NCBI GenBank assembly: GCA_001898485.1
Contig: MKTY01000027.1
Span: 124,001 to 188,000, forward strand
Direction of reading: 5' to 3'
From: Sphingobacteriales bacterium 46-32
GTDB taxonomy: Bacteria; Bacteroidota; Bacteroidia; Chitinophagales; Chitinophagaceae
DNA length: 64,000 nt
Both the position numbers and the translations under genes were made by a program. Positions 8,889 through 16,492 of this stretch are shown piece by piece; position 1 is the first letter of the stretch; each line of letters starts with the position of its first letter. The notes below the pieces were generated by a model. It made no database searches. It had not been told where the DNA came from and saw nothing but the letters and a program-made list of their open reading frames with translations.

Positions 8889-8954
8889 TTGACAGTGGAC
8901 TGTGGACAGTTGACAGAAAAAATGAATTATCTGCCAACTGTCATTTGTCAACTG
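8889..8954. repeat. GACAGTG-word inverted arms
   Basis: Left arm 8889-8916 reads GTTGACAGTGGACTGTGGAC and on to CAGTTGACAG. Right arm 8931-8954 reads CTGCCAACTGTCATTTGTCA. They form an imperfect hairpin between the 62-aa gene end and the promoter of the 51-aa gene. The same 7-base word makes the large array at 15366-15489. Confidence 0.75.
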
Positions 8955-8959
8955 AATCC

Positions 8960-9148
8960 TTATCTTTTCAGCATATTGCTGGCAGACTTTGCACCCTTAC
9001 GGATGTTCCACATATCTACTGTGCCGAAAGAAGCTTTTTTTGCTTCGGGCATAACAACTGTGGCTACTGTTTCCTTCACTTCAGTGAGAAGGGATTTCAA
9101 TTCGTCTGCTTCCATCTGGATAATAGATGGCATCACATCACTCTTCAT
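8960..9148 (-). CDS. Small cytoplasmic protein, 62 aa
   Basis: Reads MKSDVMPSIIQMEADELKSL, then LTEVKETVATVVMPEAKKAS and FGTVDMWNIRKGAKSASNML plus KR. No signal or membrane segment; the middle is a likely amphipathic helix rich in Glu/Lys/Val. Support comes from an unusually strong ribosome-binding site (AAAGGAGA, 6 bp before ATG, 9155-9162) and a consensus promoter at 9284-9314 giving a leader of roughly 130 nt. No family is recognised. Good translation signals in a lineage that mostly lacks Shine-Dalgarno sites suggest it is well expressed. Confidence 0.75.
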   Translation of the reverse strand: MKSDVMPSIIQMEADELKSLLTEVKETVATVVMPEAKKASFGTVDMWNIRKGAKSASNMLKR

Positions 9149-9283
9149 GATATATCTCCTTTGTTTGATTACAAAAATTATGATTGAGCTGAAGGGGGAG
9201 AAAACACTAAAGAATCGTTGAAGAAAGTGTTGATTTCTATCGCCTAAGTGGTAAGTACTGTACTACTGCTCAATTTGACGGTG

Positions 9284-9314
9284 CAAATATACGTCAGAAA
9301 CGCCGTTGTTCCAA
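9284..9314 (-). promoter_or_regulatory. Promoter TTG-N20-TATATTTG of the 62-aa gene
   Basis: Reverse strand: -33 TTG at 9314-9312, then 20 bp, then -7 box TATATTTG at 9291-9284. The start is expected near 9277, leaving about 130 nt of leader before ATG 9148. Confidence 0.7.
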
Positions 9315-9615
9315 GCGACCATTGGACAAAACGCCCGATTTGTCCAGTGAATGGTGTGTTTTAGGGGGTGAACTGTTGGAGAGGTATAAAGGTATAAAAG
9401 TTTAAAGGGTTTAAGGCGTTTAAAGAGTTTAAAGGGGCCTGGAACTGATTTTCACCTTACACCTTCTACTTTTAAACTTTTCACTAGCGTTTTGATGTTG
9501 ATTGTTTCAGTTCTTTGAAAGTATTGCCTGTATTGGGTTTGCGCGGATTTGTTGTGGGAAACGATTTGAAAAATGAACGCTTTGAGTTCTATTCAACTCA
9601 TTGGTAATCAATTTT
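9315..9615. other. Gap between the 62-aa gene and the IS remnant
   Basis: 9380-9437 is an array of 9-base words (GGTATAAAG, GGTTTAAAG, GAGTTTAAAG). 9452-9483 is an opposite-strand arm (CACCTTACACC, CTTTTAAACTTTTCAC). 9490-9615 has no gene that I can recognise and may be the left non-coding end of the insertion sequence whose transposase start follows. Confidence 0.6.
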
Positions 9616-9753
9616 ATGAATATTAGTTGTGATGTATTTTCCCAATTGATAAGCCTGATTTCGCACAAACAGTTTCAGGCCCTGTTGAACCGTCATAAAG
9701 GCGATCATAATCTTCAAACCCGAAGGTTAGTTAGTAGTCTGCCTGTTCAGTAA
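9616..9753 (+). pseudogene. IS4-like (DUF4372) transposase N-terminal remnant
   Basis: 45-codon frame reading MNISCDVFSQLISLISHKQF, then QALLNRHKGDHNLQTRRLVS and SLPVQ. The VFSQLISLI...F..LL.RHKGDH pattern resembles the conserved N-terminus (DUF4372) of Bacteroidota IS4-family transposases, which normally continue for about 380 residues. Here homology stops near 9725, where the next gene's 3' end begins. No catalytic DDE domain remains. Interpreted as a truncated insertion sequence at the left border of the AT-rich island. The match is judged from family knowledge without a search. Confidence 0.55.
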
Positions 9754-10470
9754 AATCGGATAAAAAAGAGAATCGAAGTTGCTTTTATTAATTACAACAA
9801 AACGATCGGATATAAGATAATATCCATCTCTGTTTTTTGGGATCATCAAAAGCTGGCTTTTGTAGTCTATATATAAGTCAGATATAGGGTAACTCAACGT
9901 ATCCAGTATTTTAAAATTCTTAAAAAAAGCAGAAGTATCTGCATCACTATTCCACCCTCCGCAGGCATATAAATCATCTGATTTCCGTATAACCATTCTT
10001 ATTGAATCATTTTTATAATTTAACTGCTCAATCACTTTATTACACTCCCAGCCTCCGGCAGTTACCTTTTTCTCAGACAGATGAATCGAATACCCGTCAG
10101 GAAGATCAGTAATATACTTTCGAGGTATTGCATCTTCAGTCTGCTTTTCTGTCGCATATAACACTCCTTTAAATACTGAATCAACCCTTATAGAGGGGAG
10201 GTATGATGCGGAATAAAGTATATTAGAAGCATTAAAAAAAAGAAGATAGTTTATTGACTTGTCCCAGCTTTTTGAAACATTTATCACTAAAACAATATCA
10301 TGATTGTTCTTTATTATTTGTTTCGCTTTCTTCAAAATATCTAAACTTAATACCGTCCCTTTTGGGAAATCCTTGTAGACATTCGTCCCCATCCTGCATC
10401 GGTTTAAGAAGAGCAAAATTGCCGGCAGAATCAATAAAAACAGTACTTTTTTCTTATAATTCATAGCCAT
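9727..10470 (-). CDS. Hypothetical protein with N-terminal membrane anchor
   Basis: 247 aa. Residues 5-24 are hydrophobic (KVLFLLILPAILLFLNRC), a membrane anchor or poor lipobox; the Arg just before Cys makes lipidation doubtful. The rest looks like a soluble extracytoplasmic domain with phrases such as SINYLLFFNASNILYSASYL and GGWECNKVIEQLNYKNDSIR. No family recognised. Base composition is much more AT-rich than in surrounding housekeeping genes, and the neighbours are an IS remnant and two other orphan secreted proteins, suggesting horizontal acquisition. Start ATG 10470 or the ATG two codons later (10464). Confidence 0.65.
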   Translation of the reverse strand: MAMNYKKKVLFLLILPAILLFLNRCRMGTNVYKDFPKGTVLSLDILKKAKQIIKNNHDIVLVINVSKSWDKSINYLLFFNASNILYSASYLPSIRVDSVFKGVLYATEKQTEDAIPRKYITDLPDGYSIHLSEKKVTAGGWECNKVIEQLNYKNDSIRMVIRKSDDLYACGGWNSDADTSAFFKNFKILDTLSYPISDLYIDYKSQLLMIPKNRDGYYLISDRFVVINKSNFDSLFYPILLNRQTTN

Positions 10471-10964
10471 TGTGCTGGGCAGCGCATTATAGGTAAATAT
10501 AAATTCGGCATCATCAATGTGTATTTGATAGAGAAGTATCTCTACAATAAAAACATTGAACTAATTAATCGAAACATAGAATCGATATGTTCGGGAGTCG
10601 ATTCGAATTTCCTTTTATCGGCATCCTTGCTCCGGATGGCTCGTAAAAAGAATTCTGACAATTTCCAAGCCTTCTATCCTCATTAAAAAAATAAAAATAC
10701 AGTTCAACCCTAACAGAGAAAAACTCGCGATATTGTATTACAGCGAGGCCAGGTTCAATTACGAACAATCGCATAAATCTTGTGACCTAATGATGACTAA
10801 AGAAATGTACATCATAAATATAATACAAATATTAAATGCTTAAACGTAATGTTGCTTACAGGAATATTATCGAAAATATTGAATTTTACCTGCTACTTAT
10901 CAGGAGGCTCAATATATTGTAAATTCAACCAGGGGAAATCGAATTCTGGCGCCGCATCGGTTAG
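10471..10964. other. AT-rich gap inside the island
   Basis: No convincing gene. A 69-codon reverse frame at 10565-10774 (MRLFVIEPGL...) has no recognised family, promoter or ribosome-binding site and could be chance or a gene relic. 10830-10960 shows short AT-rich tracts only. Confidence 0.5.
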
Positions 10965-11411
10965 TTACCGTGGGGGCTCTACACTCCGGACATCTATTGG
11001 TCCGGATCGAATTAGCATAAAAGAAACGGCCCTATCAGGTTCTCTATATTTCACGAATGAAAAAATGATGTAATCTTCCTTCGGAAATGGGGCACAGAGC
11101 GGGAAAATAACATCCACCAATTGAGGTGAATTCGATGGATACTCTTTTAGTTTAGGATACTCCAGACAATCCGGCTCCATCTTTACAATTCGTTCCTTTA
11201 TTGCGTTCATTGACAAAATCGAAGTATAAGTAGTAGCCTCCCGGTCATCACTCCCATCTATCAGCAGTTTCCTCACCTGCAAAGTATCTGATTGTCGAAT
11301 AGCACTTAATATCTTTTTTGCAGTATCAATCTGATTACTATACTTACTTGCTTTATCGGAACATCCAGCGAAAAAATATACAAACCAAAAAGAAAATAAA
11401 ATATGCCTCAT
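10965..11411 (-). CDS. Hypothetical lipoprotein
   Basis: 148 aa. The N-terminus MRHILFSFWFVYFFAGCSDK is a lipoprotein signal with the lipobox FAGC (Cys17) followed by Ser-Asp. The mature part is charged, with a short helical segment (TAKKILSAIRQSDTLQVRKL) and a C-terminal beta-rich part ending VRSVEPPR. No family recognised. AT-rich like its neighbours in the island. Confidence 0.65.
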   Translation of the reverse strand: MRHILFSFWFVYFFAGCSDKASKYSNQIDTAKKILSAIRQSDTLQVRKLLIDGSDDREATTYTSILSMNAIKERIVKMEPDCLEYPKLKEYPSNSPQLVDVIFPLCAPFPKEDYIIFSFVKYREPDRAVSFMLIRSGPIDVRSVEPPR

Positions 11412-11569
11412 TTTATATTAATTGAAGTATTATTTCCGGAACCAGGCACTGGTGACAGTTTTTGTTTCATCTTATTATTTAAACTATCACCAATGGATAT
11501 CATACTCCCCAAAAGATGAATAAAATATATACCAGTATTCCTTTTTTTTATGCTCATTCAAAAAAAATA

Positions 11570-12088
11570 TTAATAACTAACTGGCGAAAAATAGCCCCTG
11601 CTGGTATGCATTATCGGGACATAATTAGACGCTTTCAGATGAATAAAGCCAGTTATAGCCTCTCTGAATGAATATGCAGAAAGTTCATCCAGTTTGATAT
11701 AGTCAAAGCCTGTCACAGCTTCGCTTGCACCAGCATTACTAATATGAATAGTTGAAAATGACAGGCTCTTTTGCGGGGCCAGTTCATATAAAATAAGCGG
11801 GAATTCCAACGGTATGCCCGCTGAGCGGCTGGATGCTCCGATTCGAATATCAAGGGTCCCTGCTACACAACTTAATTCATGTCTGGGGATTACAGAACTA
11901 CCCGGAAAAACCGGGATGCATATTTTTTCTTCGGAAAAATTAGTAATAGTAATTTCAGCAGCAATACTATCAGCCTTTTTATTAAACTTAAAGTCTACCG
12001 ATATATGATCAGAAACAAGCGTAATTTTTTGTGAATAAATGACTGTGCCTGTAATAAAAAGAATAACCAATAAAATTGAACATTTCAT
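11570..12088 (-). CDS. Hypothetical secreted protein
   Basis: 172 aa from ATG 12088; a TTG two codons upstream is less likely. Signal peptide residues 1-19 (KCSILLVILFITGTVIYSQ). The mature domain has an Ig-like alternating pattern (DSIAAEITITNFSEEKICIP, LSFSTIHISNAGASEAVTGF) suggesting a beta-sandwich. No family recognised. Its start region (GGCTATGAA) is shared with the 9727-10470 gene, hinting that the two came with similar expression signals. Confidence 0.65.
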   Translation of the reverse strand: MKCSILLVILFITGTVIYSQKITLVSDHISVDFKFNKKADSIAAEITITNFSEEKICIPVFPGSSVIPRHELSCVAGTLDIRIGASSRSAGIPLEFPLILYELAPQKSLSFSTIHISNAGASEAVTGFDYIKLDELSAYSFREAITGFIHLKASNYVPIMHTSRGYFSPVSY

Positions 12089-12123
12089 AGCCAATGTTTT
12101 TTAAGATAACGAAGAAACTTCCG

Positions 12124-12168
12124 ACACTTTTAAACCTTTATACCTTTATACTTTTCACCCCCTTCATC
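12124..12168. repeat. TATAAAGGT-word arm overlapping the end of def
   Basis: Reverse strand words GGTATAAAG, GGTTTAAAAG and GGGGGTGAAAAG run from non-coding DNA into the last codons of the deformylase gene (stop at 12138). Confidence 0.75.
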
Positions 12169-12731
12169 TCATACGCTGTTTTCACTTTTCCTTTACTGAT
12201 CCTTTTCAATTTGTATTGCAGCAATTTCAGCCGCCATGATTTTATATAGTCGGTGAGCAGTACACCTTCGAGGTGATCATACTCATGCAGGATCATACGT
12301 GCAGTGAGGCCTTCAAAAAAACGGCTTTGCGGTTGCAATTGCTGATCGAGGTATTCGATATGTATTGACCAGGGACGAGTGACATTGACATGAATGCCGG
12401 GTATACTTAAACAGCCTTCTTCATACTCCCACTCTCTGGAAGAATAACTGGTAATACAGGGATTAATAAAAACCTCCCGGATACCATGATCACCGGGATA
12501 ATAAACAGAACGGCTTTCTACGCGCATATGATCGAATGTGGTCTGGCTGTCGATCACAAATAACCGCGCATCCACACCAACCTGGTTTGCAGCCAGTCCA
12601 CTCCCCTTAGCAGCATGCATGGTCTCCCACATATTTTTTATGAGTGCAGGAAGGTCTTGATCCTGCGGATCTGCTGCTGCGCAGGGTTGCCGGAGCTGCA
12701 CATGTCCATATGTAAGAATGGGTAAAGGCAC
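12138..12731 (-). CDS. def: Peptide deformylase
   Basis: 197 aa. Removes the formyl group from the initiator Met of nascent proteins; Fe(II) or Zn enzyme. All three motifs are present: GSGLAANQ (residues 43-50), EGCLS (105-109, metal-binding Cys) and HEYDH (149-153, two His ligands and catalytic Glu). The C-terminal tail after about residue 187 (EMKGVKSIKV) is encoded by an intergenic-type repeat word and so may be a recent extension. It is separated from dnaK by a terminator, so it is probably transcribed on its own. Confidence 0.96.
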   Translation of the reverse strand: MPLPILTYGHVQLRQPCAAADPQDQDLPALIKNMWETMHAAKGSGLAANQVGVDARLFVIDSQTTFDHMRVESRSVYYPGDHGIREVFINPCITSYSSREWEYEEGCLSIPGIHVNVTRPWSIHIEYLDQQLQPQSRFFEGLTARMILHEYDHLEGVLLTDYIKSWRLKLLQYKLKRISKGKVKTAYEMKGVKSIKV

Positions 12732-12748
12732 AGGCTAATCTACAAAAA

Positions 12749-12782
12749 GAAAGCCCTCTTCTGTTCAGAAAAGGGCTTTCTT
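12749..12782. terminator. Terminator between dnaK and def
   Basis: GAAAGCCCTCTT and AAAAGGGCTTTC pair around a short loop, with T-runs on the reverse strand side. It ends dnaK transcription 33 bp after its stop. Confidence 0.85.
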
Positions 12783-12814
12783 TTATTTGATCTGTTGCGA
12801 TAACAGGTGTGCTA

Positions 12815-14722
12815 TTATTTTACTTCTTCGTAAGGTACATCTGTTACATTATCTGCACCGCTTGAAGCACCCTCTCCGGCTCCGGGCTGACCTTGTGCGC
12901 CGGCAGCATCAGCCGCACCACCCTGCGATTTATAGATGTCTTCGCTGGCGGCAGTCCAGGCTGCATTGAGAGCTGCACTGGCAGCATCAATTTCAGCGAT
13001 ATTCTGTGCTTTATGCGCCTCTTTCAGTTTCTCAGCTGCAGATTCGATCGCAGATTTTTTATCGGCAGGAATCTTGTCGCCATATTCTTTCAGTTGTTTT
13101 TCTGTCTGGAATACGAGACTGTCTGCTGCATTGAGTTTGTCGATCTTTTCGCGTTCCGCTTTGTCGGTCGCTTCATTGGCACGAGCTTCAGCTTTCATAC
13201 GTTCTACTTCGTCTTTGCTGAGGCCGCTGCCGGCTTCGATATGGATTTTTTGTTCCTTACCGGTGCCTTTATCTTTTGCGGTTACATGCAGGATACCGTT
13301 GGCATCGATATCGAAGATAACTTCGATCTGGGGCACACCACGCGGAGCGGGCGGTATTCCATCGAGGTTGAAGATACCGAGGCTCTTATTGTCTTTTGCC
13401 ATGCTGCGCTCGCCCTGCAGTACATGAATCTGTACGCCCGGCTGGTTGTCGCTGGCAGTAGAGAACACTTCCGACTTTTTGGTAGGAATAGTTGTATTGG
13501 AGGCAATAAGCGTAGTCATTACACCGCCCATTGTTTCGATACCCAGCGAAAGCGGAGTAACGTCGAGCAGGAGTACATCCTTCACTTCACCGGTGAGTAC
13601 GGCACCCTGGATAGCGGCACCTACTGCTACAACCTCATCGGGGTTTACACCGCGATTGGGTTTTTTACCAAAGAATTTCTCTACTATCTCCTGTACTTTA
13701 GGGATACGTGTACTACCACCTACCAGTATCACTTCATCGATCTGTGATGTGCTGAGGCCTGCATCTTTCAGGGCCTGCTCACAGGGAATGAGGCAGCGGG
13801 TAAACAGGGAGTCGGCCAGTTGTTCAAATTTAGCACGGCTCAGTTTTTTAACGAGGTGTTTGGGCACGCCGTCTACTGCAGTGATATAAGGCAGGTTAAT
13901 TTCTGTTTCGCTGGAAGAAGACAATTCCACTTTTGCTTTTTCGGAAGCTTCTTTCAGCCTTTGCAGTGCCATAGGATCTTTGCGCAGGTCGATGGCTTCA
14001 TCTTTTTTGAATTCATCGGCCAGCCAGTCCATAATTACTTTATCAAAATCATCACCACCCAGGTGTGTATCACCGTTGGTGGATTTTACTTCAAATACAC
14101 CGTCACCCAGCTCAAGAACAGAGATATCGAATGTACCACCACCCAGGTCAAATACAGCGATCTTCTGGTCGTGTTTGCCTTTGTCAAGGCCATAGGCCAG
14201 GGCAGCGGCAGTGGGCTCGTTTACAATACGGCGAACGGTAAGACCGGCAATTTCACCAGCCTCCTTGGTAGCCTGACGCTGGGCATCATTAAAGTACGCA
14301 GGTACAGTAATCACCGCTTCTGTTACTTCCTGACCCAGGTAATCCTCGGCTGTTTTTTTCATTTTCTGCAGTACCATGGCGCTGATCTCCTGGGGAGTAT
14401 ACAGACGTCCATCGATATCAATACGTACGGTATTGTTATCGCCTTTTACTACTTTGTAGCTCCAGTGGCTGATTTCCTGCGACACTTCATCGAAATGGCG
14501 GCCCATGAAACGCTTCACAGACATAATGGTGTTATGCGGGTTGGTAATAGCCTGGCGTTTTGCCGGGTCACCTACCTTACGCTCTCCATTTTTCAAAAAA
14601 GCCACTACGGAAGGCGTGGTACGACGGCCTTCATCGTTGGCAATTACCACCGGCTCATTGCCTTCCATAACTGACACGCAGCTATTAGTGGTTCCCAGAT
14701 CAATTCCGATTATTTTTCCCAT
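12815..14722 (-). CDS. dnaK: Chaperone DnaK (Hsp70)
   Basis: 635 aa. ATP-dependent cytosolic Hsp70. The N-terminal ATPase domain starts [15 protein letters not shown] and contains DLGGGTFD and the adenosine motif VGGSTRIP. The substrate-binding domain and helical lid follow; the tail is Gly/Ala-rich and ends DVPYEEVK. The start at 14722 is fixed by a strong AAAGGAGA site (14733-14740) and by the family N-terminus; the longer frame to 14851 has no homology. No grpE or dnaJ is adjacent. A palindrome 71 bp upstream may be an operator. Confidence 0.98.
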   Translation of the reverse strand: MGKIIGIDLGTTNSCVSVMEGNEPVVIANDEGRRTTPSVVAFLKNGERKVGDPAKRQAITNPHNTIMSVKRFMGRHFDEVSQEISHWSYKVVKGDNNTVRIDIDGRLYTPQEISAMVLQKMKKTAEDYLGQEVTEAVITVPAYFNDAQRQATKEAGEIAGLTVRRIVNEPTAAALAYGLDKGKHDQKIAVFDLGGGTFDISVLELGDGVFEVKSTNGDTHLGGDDFDKVIMDWLADEFKKDEAIDLRKDPMALQRLKEASEKAKVELSSSSETEINLPYITAVDGVPKHLVKKLSRAKFEQLADSLFTRCLIPCEQALKDAGLSTSQIDEVILVGGSTRIPKVQEIVEKFFGKKPNRGVNPDEVVAVGAAIQGAVLTGEVKDVLLLDVTPLSLGIETMGGVMTTLIASNTTIPTKKSEVFSTASDNQPGVQIHVLQGERSMAKDNKSLGIFNLDGIPPAPRGVPQIEVIFDIDANGILHVTAKDKGTGKEQKIHIEAGSGLSKDEVERMKAEARANEATDKAEREKIDKLNAADSLVFQTEKQLKEYGDKIPADKKSAIESAAEKLKEAHKAQNIAEIDAASAALNAAWTAASEDIYKSQGGAADAAGAQGQPGAGEGASSGADNVTDVPYEEVK

Positions 14723-14732
14723 AATTATTATT

Positions 14733-14740
14733 TCTCCTTT
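14733..14740 (-). promoter_or_regulatory. Strong ribosome-binding site of dnaK
   Basis: AAAGGAGA on the reverse strand, 10 bp before ATG 14722. It decides the start and is unusual in a lineage where such sites are rare. Confidence 0.8.
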
Positions 14741-14792
14741 TTGACTGCCACTTTGGGCAATCAGCATCTGATACTCAATGATTATGCCGTGT

Positions 14793-14816
14793 CTGCCAAA
14801 AATGCAAAAATGGCAG
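14793..14816. promoter_or_regulatory. CTGCCA-N12-TGGCAG palindrome upstream of dnaK
   Basis: Perfect 6-bp inverted arms around the AT-rich centre AAAATGCAAAAA, 71 bp before the dnaK start and 78 bp before the divergent DUF456 gene. A plausible operator or heat-shock control site. It does not match the CIRCE consensus. Confidence 0.45.
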
Positions 14817-14893
14817 TTTCGGCCGGCTGAGGTTGTCAGTTTCTCCCCCATCCCACCTCGTTATAAAATGGGCAGAATAGCTATATTTAATCC

Positions 14894-15364
14894 ATGGAAT
14901 GGTTATGGATTATCCTGGGGGTTGTATTAGTACTGGTAGGCCTGGCCGGCAGTCTCCTGCCTTTATTACCCGGCCCTCCTGTTGCTTATGTTGGCCTGCT
15001 TATTCAGCAACTGCGGCCTGACAAGCCCTTTGCGACAAAATTTCTTCTGATCTGGGCGGGAATAGTCATTTTGTCGCTGGTACTCGACTACCTGATTCCG
15101 ATCTGGGGCACCAAACGTTTTGGCGGCACAAAATATGGCGTATGGGGTTGTACAATCGGTTTCCTCGCGGCATTCTGGATCGGCCCCTGGGGAGTGATCA
15201 TCGGCCCATTTGCAGGTGCTTTTATCGGCGAGCTCATTGGCGGCCAGCAAACCGACCAATCGCTGAAAGCTGCTTTCGGTTCATTTGTAGGTTTTTTGCT
15301 GGGCTCATTCCTTAAACTCGTAGTCTGCCTGTTTATGCTTTACTATATTGTGGGCAGTGTTTAG
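14894..15364 (+). CDS. DUF456 membrane protein
   Basis: 156 aa. Nearly all hydrophobic, with about four helices. It begins WLWIILGVVLVLVGLAGSLL, then the conserved LLPGPPVAYVGLL turn typical of DUF456, and the glycine-rich GPWGVIIGPFAGAFIGELIG signature. Function unknown; sits in the inner membrane. Divergent from dnaK. Followed directly by a long heptad repeat array. Confidence 0.88.
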   Translation: MEWLWIILGVVLVLVGLAGSLLPLLPGPPVAYVGLLIQQLRPDKPFATKFLLIWAGIVILSLVLDYLIPIWGTKRFGGTKYGVWGCTIGFLAAFWIGPWGVIIGPFAGAFIGELIGGQQTDQSLKAAFGSFVGFLLGSFLKLVVCLFMLYYIVGSV

Positions 15365-15365
15365 G

Positions 15366-15489
15366 GAGTGGACAGTGGACAGATGACAGTTGACAGTGGA
15401 CAGATGACAGTGGACAGATGACAGTGAACAGTTGACAGTGGACAGATGACAGTGAACAGTTGACAGTGGACAGATGACAGTGAACAGTT
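15366..15489. repeat. Heptad array GACAGTG/GACAGAT/GACAGTT (about 17 units)
   Basis: 124 bp of near-perfect 7-bp periodicity, starting 2 bp after the DUF456 stop. A higher-order period of 28 bp (GTGGACAGATGACAG, then TGAACAGTTGACA) is visible in the second half. Unlike a CRISPR array there are no unique spacers. Confidence 0.9.
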
Positions 15490-15622
15490 GTACATAGTAC
15501 TCAGTTCTTCATCAAATCTTCAAACCATTAGCACATCAGCACATCAGCATATCAGCATATCAGCACATCAGCACATTCTCGCCTGCTCTTTTATACTTTT
15601 AAACCTTTATACCTTTACATTT
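15490..15622. repeat. Composite of octad and nonad words before the YdeI-like gene
   Basis: In order: CATCAAATCTTCAAACC (15503-15522), then six CAGCACAT/CAGCATAT octads (15527-15578), then TTTTATACTTTTAAACC and TTTATACCTTTA (15589-15617). Open frames through it exist but are low-complexity and not genes. The following ATG 15623 starts the real gene. Confidence 0.85.
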
Positions 15623-16276
15623 ATGGCCCTGGAGAAAAAATTAAAAATCGCTGCTGGTGCGCGTTTGGCGGTTCTTAATGCGCCCACTCATTTTCATACA
15701 ACCATTGACTCGTTGCCTGTAAAGATACAATGGAAGAAATGGGGCCAGCCGGCCGACCAGCTTCACTGGTTTGTGACCAGTCAGCAGGTATTGAAGCAAG
15801 ATATTAAGAAGATATTGGCGCAGCTGAAATCCGGCATCACACTCTGGGTCTATTATCCCAAAGGCAGTTCCGGCATACAAACAGATCTTACCCGCGATCA
15901 GGGATGGGAACTGCTGATGGCTCCGGAAAATGGACTCACCTGGTTAACGCTGATTTCCTTTGATGATACCTGGTCTGCATTTGCGGTAAGGAAAACAACG
16001 GAAAAGGATCTGGCCGCAAAAAAGAAAAAAGCGATTGCTGTTTCTCCGCTCGATGAATATATAGACCGCGAGAAGAGAATCATACGCCTTCCGGCGGATC
16101 TCGAAAAGGGATTACGTCCATGGCCTAAAGCACGGAAGTTTTTCGATTCCCTTCCTTTTACACACCGTAAAGAATATGTGGAGTGGATCGTAACCGCAAA
16201 GAAAGAAGAAACCCGGCAGACACGCGTCGCCAAAACAGTTGAGAATATGAAGCAGGAATTGAAGAATTTCAGATAG
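15623..16276 (+). CDS. YdeI/OmpD-associated (OmdA) family protein
   Basis: 217 aa. The C-terminal third (FFDSLPFTHRKEYVEWIVTA, then KKEETRQTRVAKTVENMKQ) is the bacteriocin-protection/OmdA motif of YdeI-like proteins. The N-terminal two thirds form a DUF-type domain with ITLWVYYPKGSSGIQTDLTR that resembles DUF3052-like folds. No signal peptide; probably cytoplasmic. The molecular role of the family is not established. The longer frame back to 15488 is made of repeat words, so MALEKK at 15623 is taken as the start. Flanked on both sides by the same four-word repeat series. Confidence 0.8.
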   Translation: MALEKKLKIAAGARLAVLNAPTHFHTTIDSLPVKIQWKKWGQPADQLHWFVTSQQVLKQDIKKILAQLKSGITLWVYYPKGSSGIQTDLTRDQGWELLMAPENGLTWLTLISFDDTWSAFAVRKTTEKDLAAKKKKAIAVSPLDEYIDREKRIIRLPADLEKGLRPWPKARKFFDSLPFTHRKEYVEWIVTAKKEETRQTRVAKTVENMKQELKNFR

Positions 16277-16281
16277 AGCGT

Positions 16282-16470
16282 TTAGTGGACGGTGGACAGA
16301 TGACAGATGACAGTTGACAGTTAACAGTGGATAGTGGATAGGTAACAGGTTATAGATTCTGCTCATCCTCAAATCCTCAAATCTTCAAATCATCAGCACA
16401 TTAGCACATTTCCCTTTAAACTCTTTATACGCCTTAAACCCTTTAAACTTTTATACCCTTTCTTTTTACT
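16282..16470. repeat. Second composite repeat cassette, after the YdeI-like gene
   Basis: In order: GGACAGATGACAGATGACAG heptads (16290-16345), CCTCAAATCCTCAAATC octads (16363-16384), CATCAGCACATTAGCACATT (16384-16408), then CTTTAAACTCTTTATACGCC and CCTTTAAACTTTTATACCC nonads (16412-16462). The same four families occur in the same order before the gene. Confidence 0.85.
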
Positions 16471-16492
16471 ATTTTAGCAGCAGTATCTGTAT

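Noticed and set aside
10565-10774. 69-codon reverse frame MRLFVIEPGL
   Set aside because: No promoter, ribosome-binding site or family; described only as part of the AT-rich gap.
12893-14674. Two 284-codon frames antisense to dnaK (12893-13747 and 13820-14674)
   Set aside because: Common artefact opposite dnaK; translations are low-complexity and lack start signals.
14780-14820. Sigma-54 type promoter before dnaK (TGGCAG...GGCA)
   Set aside because: Spacing between GG and GC is two bases too short for the -24/-12 consensus.
15366-15489. Possible CRISPR array or replication iterons
   Set aside because: 7-bp period without spacers; no replication initiator gene or DnaA boxes recognised next to it.
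15488-15622. N-terminal extension of the YdeI-like gene
   Set aside because: Codons come from octad and nonad repeats (Ser/Ala/His/Gln runs); ATG 15623 is followed by normal coding sequence.
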